From Phaeosaccion multiseriatum (lineage: Eukaryota; Ochrophyta, other classes), in assembly GCA_965112735.1 (NCBI GenBank), contig OZ218954.1, forward strand, positions 2,542,001 through 2,606,000: a stretch of DNA of 64,000 nucleotides. The letters are read 5' to 3'. The number at the start of each line of letters is the position of its first letter. Position 1 is the stretch's first letter. Made by a program: the position numbers and the translations under genes. Below the pieces are notes generated by a model, which was not told the origin of the DNA, did no database searches, and saw only the letters and a list, made by a program, of their open reading frames with translations. Shown here in pieces: positions 10,701-25,869 of this stretch.

Positions 10701-13441
10701 TAAATGACGGGTTGGTGTGTCATACCATGCCTGCGCAGAGCATCGGATCATCACGACTGGCCTATCCGACACACTGCATCGCCACAACAGCGCCCACTGG
10801 GACGTCGAATGGGCTCAACAGGCCCAATCTGGCCCCTGGTTGGGCCCAAAGCAAGCATTTGCGGGGCACAAACAGCCTAAATGACGGGTTAGTGTGTCAT
10901 ACCATGCTTGCGCAGAGCATCGGATCATCACGACTGGCCTATCCGACACACTGCATCGCCACAACAGCGCCCAGTGGGACGTCGAATGGGCTCAACAGGC
11001 CCAATCTGGCCCCTGGTTAGGCCCAAAGCAATGCGGGGCACACACAGCCTAAATGACGGGTTGGCGTGTCATACCATGCCCGCGCAGAGCATCGTATCAG
11101 CATGACTGGCCTATCCGACACACTGCATCGCCACAACAGCGCCCAGTGGGGTGACGAATACGCTCAACAGGCCCAATCTGGCCCCTGGTTGGGCCCAAAG
11201 CAAGCATTTGCGGGGCACAAACAGCCTAAATGACGGGTTAGCGTGTCATACCATGCCCGCGCAGAGCATCGGATCATCACGACTGGCCTATCCGACACAC
11301 TGCATCGCCACAACAGCGCCCAGTGGGACCTTGAATGGGCTCAACAGGCCCAATCTGGCCCCTGGTTGGGCCCAAAGCAAGCATTTGCGGGGCACAAACA
11401 GCCTAAATGACGGGTTGGTGTGTCATACCATGCCCGCGCAGAGCATCGGATCATCACGACTGGCCTATCCGACACACTGCATCGCCACAACAGCGCCCAG
11501 TGGGGTGACGAATACGCTCAACAGGCCCAATCTGGCCCCTGGTTGGGCCCAAAGCAAGCATTTGCGGGGCACAAACAGCCTAAATGACGGGTTGGCGTGT
11601 CTCAACATGCCCGCGCAGAGCATCGGATCATCACGACTGGCCTATCCGACACACTGCATCGCCACAACAGCGCCCAGTGGGACCTTGAATGGGCTCAACA
11701 GGCCCAATCTGGCCCCTGGTTGGGCCCAAAGCAAGCATTTGCGGGGCACAAACAGCCTAAATGACGGGTTGGCGTGTCTCAACATGCCCGCGCAGAGCAT
11801 CGGATCATCACCACTGGCCTATCCGACACACTGCATCGCCACAACAGCGCCCAGTGGGACCTTGAATGGGCTCAACAGGCCCAATCTGGCCCCTGGTTGG
11901 GCCCAAAGCAAGCATTTGCGGGGCACAAACAGCCTAAATGACGGGTTAGCGTGTCATACCATGCTTGCGCAGAGCATCGGATCAGCACGACTGGCCTATC
12001 CGACACACTGCATCGCCACAACAGCGCCCAGTGGGACCTTGAATGGGCTCAACAGGCCCAATCTGGCCCCTGGTTGGGCCCAAAGCAAGCATTTGCGGGG
12101 CACAAACAGCCTAAATGACGGGTTAGTGTGTCATACCATGCTTGCGCAGAGCATCGGATCATCACGACTGGCCTATCCGACACACTGCATCGCCACAACA
12201 GCGCCCAGTGGGACGTCGAATGGGCTCAACAGGCCCAATCTGGCCCCTGGTTAGGCCCAAAGCAATGCGGGGCACACACAGCCTAAATGACGGGTTGGCG
12301 TGTCATACCATGCCCGCGCAGAGCATCGTATCAGCATGACTGGCCTATCCGACACACTGCATCGCCACAACAGCGCCCAGTGGGGTGACGAATACGCTCA
12401 ACAGGCCCAATCTGGCCCCTGGTTGGGCCCAAAGCAAGCATTTGCGGGGCACAAACAGCCTAAATGACGGGTTGGTGTGTCATACCATGCCCGCGCAGAG
12501 CATTGGATCATCACGACTGACCTGTCCGACACACTGCATCGCCACAACAGCGCCCAGTGGGACCTTGAATGGGCTCAACAGGCCCAATCTGGCCCCTGGT
12601 TGGGCCCAAAGCAAGCATTTGCGGGGCACAAACAGCCTAAATGACGGGTTGGCGTGTCATACCATGCCCGCGCAGAGCATCGGATCATCACGACTGGCCT
12701 ATCCGACACACTGCATCGCCACAACAGCGCCCAGTGGGACCTTGAATGGGCTCAACAGGCCCAATCTGGCCCCTGGTTGGGCCCAAAGCAAGCATTTGCG
12801 GGGCACAAACAGCCTAAATGACGGGTTAGTGTGTCATACCATGCTTGCGCAGAGCATCGGATCAGCACGACTGGCCTATCCGACACACTGCATCGCCACA
12901 ACAGCGCCCACTGGGACGTCGAATGGGCTCAACAGGCCCAATCTGGCCCCTGGTTGGGCCCAAAGCAAGCATTTGCGGGGCACAAACAGCCTAAATGACG
13001 GGTTGGCGTGTCATACCATGCCCGCGCAGAGCATCGTATCAGCATGACTGGCCTATCCGACACACTGCATCGCCACAACAGCGCCCAGTGGGGTGACGAA
13101 TACGCTCAACAGGCCCAATCTGGCCCCTGGTTGGGCCCAAAGCAAGCATTTGCGGGGCACAAACAGCCTAAATGACGGGTTGGCGTGTCATACCATGCCC
13201 GCGCAGAGCATCGGATCATCACGACTGGCCTATCCGACACACTGCATCGCCACAACAGCGCCCAGTGGGACGTCGAATGGGCTCAACAGGCCCAATCTGG
13301 CCCCTGGTTAGGCCCAAAGCAATGCGGGGCACACACAGCCTAAATGACGGGTTGGCGTGTCATACCATGCCCGCGCAGAGCATCGTATCAGCATGACTGG
13401 CCTATCCGACACACTGCATCGCCACAACAGCGCCCAGTGGG

Positions 13442-16400
13442 GTGACGAATACGCTCAACAGGCCCAATCTGGCCCCTGGTTGGGCCCAAAGCAAGCATTT
13501 GCGGGGCACAAACAGCCTAAATGACGGGTTGGCGTGTCATACCATGCCCGCGCAGAGCATCGGATCATCACGACTGGCCTATCCGACACACTGCATCGCC
13601 ACAACAGCGCCCAGTGGGACCTTGAATGGGCTCAACAGGCCCAATCTGGCCCCTGGTTGGGCCCAAAGCAAGCATTTGCGGGGCACAAACAGCCTAAATG
13701 ACGGGTTAGCGTGTCTCAACATGCCCGCGCAGAGCATTGGATCATCACGACTGACCTGTCCGACACACTGCATCGCCACAACAGCGCCCAGTGGGACCTT
13801 GAATGGGCTCAACAGGCCCAATCTGGCCCCTGGTTGGGCCCAAAGCAAGCATTTGCGGGGCACAAACAGCCTAAATGACGGGTTGGCGTGTCATACCATG
13901 CCCGCGCAGAGCATCGGATCATCACGACTGGCCTATCCGACACACTGCATCGCCACAACAGCGCCCAGTGGGACCTTGAATGGGCTCAACAGGCCCAATC
14001 TGGCCCCTGGTTGGGCCCAAAGCAAGCATTTGCGGGGCACAAACAGCCTAAATGACGGGTTAGTGTGTCATACCATGCTTGCGCAGAGCATCGGATCAGC
14101 ACGACTGGCCTATCCGACACACTGCATCGCCACAACAGCGCCCACTGGGACGTCGAATGGGCTCAACAGGCCCAATCTGGCCCCTGGTTGGGCCCAAAGC
14201 AAGCATTTGCGGGGCACAAACAGCCTAAATGACGGGTTGGCGTGTCATACCATGCCCGCGCAGAGCATCGGATCATCACTACTGGCCTATCCGACACACT
14301 GCATCGCCACAACAGCGCCCACTGGGACCTTGAATGGGCTCAACAGGCCCAATCTGGCCCCTGGTTGGGCCCAAAGCAAGCATTTGCGGGGCACAAACAG
14401 CCTAAATGACGGGTTAGTGTGTCATACCATGCTTGCGCAGAGCATCGGATCAGCACGACTGGCCTATCCGACACACTGCATCGCCACAACAGCGCCCACT
14501 GGGACGTCGAATGGGCTCAACAGGCCCAATCTGGCCCCTGGTTGGGCCCAAAGCAAGCATTTGCGGGGCACAAACAGCCTAAATGACGGGTTGGTGTGTC
14601 ATACCATGCTTGCGCAGAGCATTGGATCAGCACGACTGGCCTATCCGACACACTGCATTGCCACAACAGCGCCCACTGGGACCTTGAATGGGCTCAACAG
14701 GCCCAATCTGGCCCCTGGTTGGGCCCAAAGCAAGCATTTGCGGGGCACAAACAGCCTAAATGACGGGTTGGTGTGTCATACCATGCCTGCGCAGAGCATC
14801 GGATCATCACGACTGGCCTATCCGACACACTGCATCGCCACAACAGCGCCCACTGGGACGTCGAATGTGCTCAACAGGCCCAATCTGGCCCCTGGTTGGG
14901 CCCAAAGCAAGCATTTGCGGGGCACAAACAGCCTAAATGACGGGTTGGTGTGTCATACCATGCCTGCGCAGAGCATCGGATCATCACGACTGGCCTATCC
15001 GACACACTGCATCGCCACAACAGCGCCCACTGGGACCTTGAATGGGCTCAACAGGCCCAATCTGGCCCCTGGTTGGGCCCAAAGCAAGCATTTGCGGGGC
15101 ACAAACAGCCTAAATGACGGGTTAGCGTGTCTCAACATGCCCGCGCAGAGCATTGGATCATCACGACTGACCTGTCCGACACACTGCATCGCCACAACAG
15201 CGCCCAGTGGGACCTTGAATGGGCTCAACAGGCCCAATCTGGCCCCTGGTTGGGCCCAAAGCAAGCATTTGCGGGGCACAAACAGCCTAAATGACGGGTT
15301 GGCGTGTCATACCATGCCCGCGCAGAGCATCGGATCATCACGACTGGCCTATCCGACACACTGCATCGCCACAACAGCGCCCAGTGGGACCTTGAATGGG
15401 CTCAACAGGCCCAATCTGGCCCCTGGTTGGGCCCAAAGCAAGCATTTGCGGGGCACAAACAGCCTAAATGACGGGTTAGTGTGTCATACCATGCTTGCGC
15501 AGAGCATCGGATCAGCACGACTGGCCTATCCGACACACTGCATCGCCACAACAGCGCCCACTGGGACGTCGAATGGGCTCAACAGGCCCAATCTGGCCCC
15601 TGGTTGGGCCCAAAGCAAGCATTTGCGGGGCACAAACAGCCTAAATGACGGGTTGGCGTGTCATACCATGCCCGCGCAGAGCATCGGATCATCACTACTG
15701 GCCTATCCGACACACTGCATCGCCACAACAGCGCCCACTGGGACCTTGAATGGGCTCAACAGGCCCAATCTGGCCCCTGGTTGGGCCCAAAGCAAGCATT
15801 TGCGGGGCACAAACAGCCTAAATGACGGGTTAGTGTGTCATACCATGCTTGCGCAGAGCATCGGATCAGCACGACTGGCCTATCCGACACACTGCATCGC
15901 CACAACAGCGCCCACTGGGACGTCGAATGGGCTCAACAGGCCCAATCTGGCCCCTGGTTGGGCCCAAAGCAAGCATTTGCGGGGCACAAACAGCCTAAAT
16001 GACGGGTTGGTGTGTCATACCATGCTTGCGCAGAGCATTGGATCAGCACGACTGGCCTATCCGACACACTGCATTGCCACAACAGCGCCCACTGGGACCT
16101 TGAATGGGCTCAACAGGCCCAATCTGGCCCCTGGTTGGGCCCAAAGCAAGCATTTGCGGGGCACAAACAGCCTAAATGACGGGTTGGTGTGTCATACCAT
16201 GCCTGCGCAGAGCATCGGATCATCACGACTGGCCTATCCGACACACTGCATCGCCACAACAGCGCCCACTGGGACGTCGAATGTGCTCAACAGGCCCAAT
16301 CTGGCCCCTGGTTGGGCCCAAAGCAAGCATTTGCGGGGCACAAACAGCCTAAATGACGGGTTGGTGTGTCATACCATGCCTGCGCAGAGCATCGGATCAT

Positions 16401-19400
16401 CACGACTGGCCTATCCGACACACTGCATCGCCACAACAGCGCCCACTGGGACCTTGAATGGGCTCAACAGGCCCAATCTGGCCCCTGGTTGGGCCCAAAG
16501 CAAGCATTTGCGGGGCACAAACAGCCTAAATGACGGGTTAGCGTGTCTCAACATGCCCGCGCAGAGCATTGGATCATCACGACTGACCTGTCCGACACAC
16601 TGCATCGCCACAACAGCGCCCAGTGGGACCTTGAATGGGCTCAACAGGCCCAATCTGGCCCCTGGTTGGGCCCAAAGCAAGCATTTGCGGGGCACAAACA
16701 GCCTAAATGACGGGTTGGCGTGTCATACCATGCCCGCGCAGAGCATCGGATCATCACGACTGGCCTATCCGACACACTGCATCGCCACAACAGCGCCCAG
16801 TGGGACCTTGAATGGGCTCAACAGGCCCAATCTGGCCCCTGGTTGGGCCCAAAGCAAGCATTTGCGGGGCACAAACAGCCTAAATGACGGGTTAGTGTGT
16901 CATACCATGCTTGCGCAGAGCATCGGATCAGCACGACTGGCCTATCCGACACACTGCATCGCCACAACAGCGCCCACTGGGACGTCGAATGGGCTCAACA
17001 GGCCCAATCTGGCCCCTGGTTGGGCCCAAAGCAAGCATTTGCGGGGCACAAACAGCCTAAATGACGGGTTGGCGTGTCATACCATGCCCGCGCAGAGCAT
17101 CGGATCATCACTACTGGCCTATCCGACACACTGCATCGCCACAACAGCGCCCACTGGGACCTTGAATGGGCTCAACAGGCCCAATCTGGCCCCTGGTTGG
17201 GCCCAAAGCAAGCATTTGCGGGGCACAAACAGCCTAAATGACGGGTTAGTGTGTCATACCATGCTTGCGCAGAGCATCGGATCAGCACGACTGGCCTATC
17301 CGACACACTGCATCGCCACAACAGCGCCCACTGGGACGTCGAATGGGCTCAACAGGCCCAATCTGGCCCCTGGTTGGGCCCAAAGCAAGCATTTGCGGGG
17401 CACAAACAGCCTAAATGACGGGTTGGTGTGTCATACCATGCTTGCGCAGAGCATTGGATCAGCACGACTGGCCTATCCGACACACTGCATTGCCACAACA
17501 GCGCCCAGTGGGACCTTGAATGGGCTCAACAGGCCCAATCTGGCCCCTGGTTGGGCCCAAAGCAAGCATTTGCGGGGCACAAACAGCCTAAATGACGGGT
17601 TGGTGTGTCATACCATGCCTGCGCAGAGCATCGGATCATCACGACTGGCCTATCCGACACACTGCATCGCCACAACAGCGCCCACTGGGACGTCGAATGT
17701 GCTCAACAGGCCCAATCTGGCCCCTGGTTGGGCCCAAAGCAAGCATTTGCGGGGCACAAACAGCCTAAATGACGGGTTGGTGTGTCATACCATGCCTGCG
17801 CAGAGCATCGGATCATCACGACTGGCCTATCCGACACACTGCATCGCCACAACAGCGCCCACTGGGACGTCGAATGTGCTCAACAGGCCCAATCTGGCCC
17901 CTGGTTGGGCCCAAAGCAAGCATTTGCGGGGCACAAACAGCCTAAATGACGGGTTGGTGTGTCATACCATGCCTGCGCAGAGCATCGGATCATCACGACT
18001 GGCCTATCCGACACACTGCATCGCCACAACAGCGCCCACTGGGACGTCGAATGGGCTCAACAGGCCCAATCTGGCCCCTGGTTGGGCCCAAAGCAAGCAT
18101 TTGCGGGGCACAAACAGCCTAAATGACGGGTTGGTGTGTCATACCATGCTTGCGCAGAGCATTGGATCAGCACGACTGGCCTATCCGACACACTGCATTG
18201 CCACAACAGCGCCCAGTGGGACCTTGAATGGGCTCAACAGGCCCAATCTGGCCCCTGGTTGGGCCCAAAGCAAGCATTTGCGGGGCACAAACAGCCTAAA
18301 TGACGGGTTGGTGTGTCATACCATGCCTGCGCAGAGCATCGGATCATCACGACTGGCCTATCCGACACACTGCATCGCCACAACAGCGCCCACTGGGACG
18401 TCGAATGTGCTCAACAGGCCCAATCTGGCCCCTGGTTGGGCCCAAAGCAAGCATTTGCGGGGCACAAACAGCCTAAATGACGGGTTGGTGTGTCATACCA
18501 TGCCTGCGCAGAGCATCGGATCATCACGACTGGCCTATCCGACACACTGCATCGCCACAACAGCGCCCACTGGGACCTTGAATGGGCTCAACAGGCCCAA
18601 TCTGGCCCCTGGTTGGGCCCAAAGCAAGCATTTGCGGGGCACAAACAGCCTAAATGACGGGTTAGCGTGTCTCAACATGCCCGCGCAGAGCATTGGATCA
18701 TCACGACTGACCTGTCCGACACACTGCATCGCCACAACAGCGCCCAGTGGGACCTTGAATGGGCTCAACAGGCCCAATCTGGCCCCTGGTTGGGCCCAAA
18801 GCAAGCATTTGCGGGGCACAAACAGCCTAAATGACGGGTTGGCGTGTCATACCATGCCCGCGCAGAGCATCGGATCATCACGACTGGCCTATCCGACACA
18901 CTGCATCGCCACAACAGCGCCCAGTGGGACCTTGAATGGGCTCAACAGGCCCAATCTGGCCCCTGGTTGGGCCCAAAGCAAGCATTTGCGGGGCACAAAC
19001 AGCCTAAATGACGGGTTAGTGTGTCATACCATGCTTGCGCAGAGCATCGGATCAGCACGACTGGCCTATCCGACACACTGCATCGCCACAACAGCGCCCA
19101 CTGGGACGTCGAATGGGCTCAACAGGCCCAATCTGGCCCCTGGTTGGGCCCAAAGCAAGCATTTGCGGGGCACAAACAGCCTAAATGACGGGTTGGCGTG
19201 TCATACCATGCCCGCGCAGAGCATCGGATCATCACTACTGGCCTATCCGACACACTGCATCGCCACAACAGCGCCCACTGGGACCTTGAATGGGCTCAAC
19301 AGGCCCAATCTGGCCCCTGGTTGGGCCCAAAGCAAGCATTTGCGGGGCACAAACAGCCTAAATGACGGGTTAGTGTGTCATACCATGCTTGCGCAGAGCA

Positions 19401-20240
19401 TCGGATCAGCACGACTGGCCTATCCGACACACTGCATCGCCACAACAGCGCCCACTGGGACGTCGAATGGGCTCAACAGGCCCAATCTGGCCCCTGGTTG
19501 GGCCCAAAGCAAGCATTTGCGGGGCACAAACAGCCTAAATGACGGGTTGGTGTGTCATACCATGCTTGCGCAGAGCATTGGATCAGCACGACTGGCCTAT
19601 CCGACACACTGCATTGCCACAACAGCGCCCACTGGGACCTTGAATGGGCTCAACAGGCCCAATCTGGCCCCTGGTTGGGCCCAAAGCAAGCATTTGCGGG
19701 GCACAAACAGCCTAAATGACGGGTTGGTGTGTCATACCATGCCTGCGCAGAGCATCGGATCATCACGACTGGCCTATCCGACACACTGCATCGCCACAAC
19801 AGCGCCCACTGGGACGTCGAATGTGCTCAACAGGCCCAATCTGGCCCCTGGTTGGGCCCAAAGCAAGCATTTGCGGGGCACAAACAGCCTAAATGACGGG
19901 TTGGTGTGTCATACCATGCCTGCGCAGAGCATCGGATCATCACGACTGGCCTATCCGACACACTGCATCGCCACAACAGCGCCCACTGGGACCTTGAATG
20001 GGCTCAACAGGCCCAATCTGGCCCCTGGTTGGGCCCAAAGCAAGCATTTGCGGGGCACAAACAGCCTAAATGACGGGTTAGCGTGTCTCAACATGCCCGC
20101 GCAGAGCATTGGATCATCACGACTGACCTGTCCGACACACTGCATCGCCACAACAGCGCCCAGTGGGACCTTGAATGGGCTCAACAGGCCCAATCTGGCC
20201 CCTGGTTGGGCCCAAAGCAAGCATTTGCGGGGCACAAACA
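13442..20240. repeat. Higher-order repeat: 8-mer units of 1416 bp
   Basis: A distinctive monomer with CTGACCTGTCCG in place of CTGGCCTATCCG occurs at 13751, 15167, 16583, 18707 and 20123. Spacings are 1416, 1416, 2124 and 1416 bp, exactly 8, 8, 12 and 8 monomers. Neighbouring monomer variants (CTCAAC for CATACC; CTACTGG for CGACTGG) recur in the same order, so whole 8-monomer blocks were amplified, with one 4-monomer expansion. The same marker also appears at 8107, 10049 and 12517 in less regular surroundings. Confidence 0.93.
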
Positions 20241-23200
20241 GCCTAAATGACGGGTTGGCGTGTCATACCATGCCCGCGCAGAGCATCGGATCATCACGAC
20301 TGGCCTATCCGACACACTGCATCGCCACAACAGCGCCCAGTGGGACCTTGAATGGGCTCAACAGGCCCAATCTGGCCCCTGGTTGGGCCCAAAGCAAGCA
20401 TTTGCGGGGCACAAACAGCCTAAATGACGGGTTGGCGTGTCATACCATGCCCGCGCAGAGCATCGGATCATCACGACTGGCCTATCCGACACACTGCATC
20501 GCCACAACAGCGCCCACTGGGACGTCGAATGGGCTCAACAGGCCCAATCTGGCCCCTGGTTGGGCCCAAAGCAAGCATTTGCGGGGCACAAACAGCCTAA
20601 ATGACGGGTTGGCGTGTCATACCATGCCCGCGCAGAGCATCGGATCATCACTACTGGCCTATCCGACACACTGCATCGCCACAACAGCGCCCAGTGGGAC
20701 CTTGAATGGGCTCAACAGGCCCAATCTGGCCCCTGGTTGGGCCCAAAGCAAGCATTTGCGGGGCACAAACAGCCTAAATGACGGGTTGGTGTGTCATACC
20801 ATGCCTGCGCAGAGCATCGGATCATCACGACTGGCCTATCCGACACACTGCATCGCCACAACAGCGCCCACTGGGACGTCGAATGTGCTCAACAGGCCCA
20901 ATCTGGCCCCTGGTTGGGCCCAAAGCAAGCATTTGCGGGGCACAAACAGCCTAAATGACGGGTTGGTGTGTCATACCATGCCTGCGCAGAGCATCGGATC
21001 ATCACGACTGGCCTATCCGACACACTGCATCGCCACAACAGCGCCCACTGGGACCTTGAATGGGCTCAACAGGCCCAATCTGGCCCCTGGTTGGGCCCAA
21101 AGCAAGCATTTGCGGGGCACAAACAGCCTAAATGACGGGTTAGTGTGTCATACCATGCTTGCGCAGAGCATCGGATCATCACGACTGGCCTATCCGACAC
21201 ACTGCATCGCCACAACAGCGCCCAGTGGGACGTCGAATGGGCTCAACAGGCCCAATCTGGCCCCTGGTTAGGCCCAAAGCAATGCGGGGCACACACAGCC
21301 TAAATGACGGGTTGGCGTGTCATACCATGCCCGCGCAGAGCATCGTATCAGCATGACTGGCCTATCCGACACACTGCATCGCCACAACAGCGCCCAGTGG
21401 GGTGACGAATACGCTCAACAGGCCCAATCTGGCCCCTGGTTGGGCCCAAAGCAAGCATTTGCGGGGCACAAACAGCCTAAATGACGGGTTGGCGTGTCAT
21501 ACCATGCCCGCGCAGAGCATCGGATCATCACGACTGGCCTATCCGACACACTGCATCGCCACAACAGCGCCCAGTGGGACCTTGAATGGGCTCAACAGGC
21601 CCAATCTGGCCCCTGGTTGGGCCCAAAGCAAGCATTTGCGGGGCACAAACAGCCTAAATGACGGGTTGGTGTGTCATACCATGCCCGCGCAGAGCATCGG
21701 ATCAGCACGACTGGCCTATCCGACACACTGCATCGCCACAACAGCGCCCACTGGGACGTCGAATGTGCTCAACAGGCCCAATCTGGCCCCTGGTTGGGCC
21801 CAAAGCAAGCATTTGCGGGGCACAAACAGCCTAAATGACGGGTTGGTGTGTCATACCATGCCTGCGCAGAGCATCGGATCATCACGACTGGCCTATCCGA
21901 CACACTGCATCGCCACAACAGCGCCCACTGGGACGTCGAATGTGCTCAACAGGCCCAATCTGGCCCCTGGTTGGGCCCAAAGCAAGCATTTGCGGGGCAC
22001 AAACAGCCTAAATGACGGGTTGGTGTGTCATACCATGCCTGCGCAGAGCATCGGATCATCACGACTGGCCTATCCGACACACTGCATCGCCACAACAGCG
22101 CCCACTGGGACCTTGAATGGGCTCAACAGGCCCAATCTGGCCCCTGGTTGGGCCCAAAGCAAGCATTTGCGGGGCACAAACAGCCTAAATGACGGGTTAG
22201 TGTGTCATACCATGCTTGCGCAGAGCATCGGATCATCACGACTGGCCTATCCGACACACTGCATCGCCACAACAGCGCCCAGTGGGACGTCGAATGGGCT
22301 CAACAGGCCCAATCTGGCCCCTGGTTAGGCCCAAAGCAATGCGGGGCACACACAGCCTAAATGACGGGTTGGCGTGTCATACCATGCCCGCGCAGAGCAT
22401 CGTATCAGCATGACTGGCCTATCCGACACACTGCATCGCCACAACAGCGCCCAGTGGGGTGACGAATACGCTCAACAGGCCCAATCTGGCCCCTGGTTGG
22501 GCCCAAAGCAAGCATTTGCGGGGCACAAACAGCCTAAATGACGGGTTGGCGTGTCATACCATGCCCGCGCAGAGCATCGGATCATCACGACTGGCCTATC
22601 CGACACACTGCATCGCCACAACAGCGCCCAGTGGGACCTTGAATGGGCTCAACAGGCCCAATCTGGCCCCTGGTTGGGCCCAAAGCAAGCATTTGCGGGG
22701 CACAAACAGCCTAAATGACGGGTTGGTGTGTCATACCATGCCCGCGCAGAGCATCGGATCAGCACGACTGGCCTATCCGACACACTGCATCGCCACAACA
22801 GCGCCCACTGGGACGTCGAATGTGCTCAACAGGCCCAATCTGGCCCCTGGTTGGGCCCAAAGCAAGCATTTGCGGGGCACAAACAGCCTAAATGACGGGT
22901 TGGTGTGTCATACCATGCCTGCGCAGAGCATCGGATCATCACGACTGGCCTATCCGACACACTGCATCGCCACAACAGCGCCCACTGGGACGTCGAATGT
23001 GCTCAACAGGCCCAATCTGGCCCCTGGTTGGGCCCAAAGCAAGCATTTGCGGGGCACAAACAGCCTAAATGACGGGTTGGTGTGTCATACCATGCCTGCG
23101 CAGAGCATCGGATCATCACGACTGGCCTATCCGACACACTGCATCGCCACAACAGCGCCCACTGGGACCTTGAATGGGCTCAACAGGCCCAATCTGGCCC

Positions 23201-25869
23201 CTGGTTGGGCCCAAAGCAAGCATTTGCGGGGCACAAACAGCCTAAATGACGGGTTAGTGTGTCATACCATGCTTGCGCAGAGCATCGGATCAGCACGACT
23301 GGCCTATCCGACACACTGCATCGCCACAACAGCGCCCACTGGGACGTCGAATGGGCTCAACAGGCCCAATCTGGCCCCTGGTTGGGCCCAAAGCAAGCAT
23401 TTGCGGGGCACAAACAGCCTAAATGACGGGTTGGTGTGTCATACCATGCCTGCGCAGAGCATCGGATCATCACGACTGGCCTATCCGACACACTGCATCG
23501 CCACAACAGCGCCCACTGGGACCTTGAATGGGCTCAACAGGCCCAATCTGGCCCCTGGTTGGGCCCAAAGCAAGCATTTGCGGGGCACAAACAGCCTAAA
23601 TGACGGGTTAGTGTGTCATACCATGCTTGCGCAGAGCATCGGATCAGCACGACTGGCCTATCCGACACACTGCATCGCCACAACAGCGCCCACTGGGACG
23701 TCGAATGGGCTCAACAGGCCCAATCTGGCCCCTGGTTGGGCCCAAAGCAAGCATTTGCGGGGCACAAACAGCCTAAATGACGGGTTGGTGTGTCATACCA
23801 TGCTTGCGCAGAGCATCGGATCAGCACGACTGGCCTATCCGACACACTGCATTGCCACAACAGCGCCCACTGGGACCTTGAATGGGCTCAACAGGCCCAA
23901 TCTGGCCCCTGGTTGGGCCCAAAGCAAGCATTTGCGGGGCACAAACAGCCTAAATGACGGGTTGGTGTGTCATACCATGCCTGCGCAGAGCATCGGATCA
24001 TCACGACTGGCCTATCCGACACACTGCATCGCCACAACAGCGCCCACTGGGACGTCGAATGTGCTCAACAGGCCCAATCTGGCCCCTGGTTGGGCCCAAA
24101 GCAAGCATTTGCGGGGCACAAACAGCCTAAATGACGGGTTGGTGTGTCATACCATGCCTGCGCAGAGCATCGGATCATCACGACTGGCCTATCCGACACA
24201 CTGCATCGCCACAACAGCGCCCACTGGGACCTTGAATGGGCTCAACAGGCCCAATCTGGCCCCTGGTTGGGCCCAAAGCAAGCATTTGCGGGGCACAAAC
24301 AGCCTAAATGACGGGTTAGTGTGTCATACCATGCTTGCGCAGAGCATCGGATCATCACGACTGGCCTATCCGACACACTGCATCGCCACAACAGCGCCCA
24401 GTGGGACGTCGAATGGGCTCAACAGGCCCAATCTGGCCCCTGGTTAGGCCCAAAGCAATGCGGGGCACACACAGCCTAAATGACGGGTTGGCGTGTCATA
24501 CCATGCCCGCGCAGAGCATCGTATCAGCATGACTGGCCTATCCGACACACTGCATCGCCACAACAGCGCCCAGTGGGGTGACGAATACGCTCAACAGGCC
24601 CAATCTGGCCCCTGGTTGGGCCCAAAGCAAGCATTTGCGGGGCACAAACAGCCTAAATGACGGGTTGGCGTGTCATACCATGCCCGCGCAGAGCATCGGA
24701 TCATCACGACTGGCCTATCCGACACACTGCATCGCCACAACAGCGCCCAGTGGGACCTTGAATGGGCTCAACAGGCCCAATCTGGCCCCTGGTTGGGCCC
24801 AAAGCAAGCATTTGCGGGGCACAAACAGCCTAAATGACGGGTTGGTGTGTCATACCATGCCCGCGCAGAGCATCGGATCATCACGACTGGCCTATCCGAC
24901 ACACTGCATCGCCACAACAGCGCCCAGTGGGGTGACGAATACGCTCAACAGGCCCAATCTGGCCCCTGGTTGGGCCCAAAGCAAGCATTTGCGGGGCACA
25001 AACAGCCTAAATGACGGGTTGGCGTGTCTCAACATGCCCGCGCAGAGCATCGGATCATCACGACTGGCCTATCCGACACACTGCATCGCCACAACAGCGC
25101 CCAGTGGGACCTTGAATGGGCTCAACAGGCCCAATCTGGCCCCTGGTTGGGCCCAAAGCAAGCATTTGCGGGGCACAAACAGCCTAAATGACGGGTTGGC
25201 GTGTCTCAACATGCCCGCGCAGAGCATCGGATCATCACGACTGGCCTATCCGACACACTGCATCGCCACAACAGCGCCCAGTGGGACCTTGAATGGGCTC
25301 AACAGGCCCAATCTGGCCCCTGGTTGGGCCCAAAGCAAGCATTTGCGGGGCACAAACAGCCTAAATGACGGGTTGGTGTGTCATACCATGCTTGCGCAGA
25401 GCATTGGATCAGCACGACTGGCCTATCCGACACACTGCATCGCCACAACAGCGCCCACTGGGACCTTGAATGGGCTCAACAGGCCCAATCTGGCCCCTGG
25501 TTGGGCCCAAAGCAAGCATTTGCGGGGCACAAACAGCCTAAATGACGGGTTACTATGTCATACCATGCCCGCGCAGAGCATCGGATCATCACGACTGGCC
25601 TATCCGACACACTGCATCGCCACAACAGCGCCCACTGGGACGTCGAATGGGCTCAACAGGCCCAATCTGGCCCCTGGTTGGGCCCAAAGCAAGCATTTGC
25701 GGGGCACAAACAGCCTAAATGACGGGTTGGTGTGTCATACCATGCCTGCGCAGAGCATCGGATCATCACGACTGGCCTATCCGACACACTGCATCGCCAC
25801 AACAGCGCCCACTGGGACCTTGAATGGGCTCAACAGGCCCAATCTGGCCCCTGGTTGGGCCCAAAGCAA

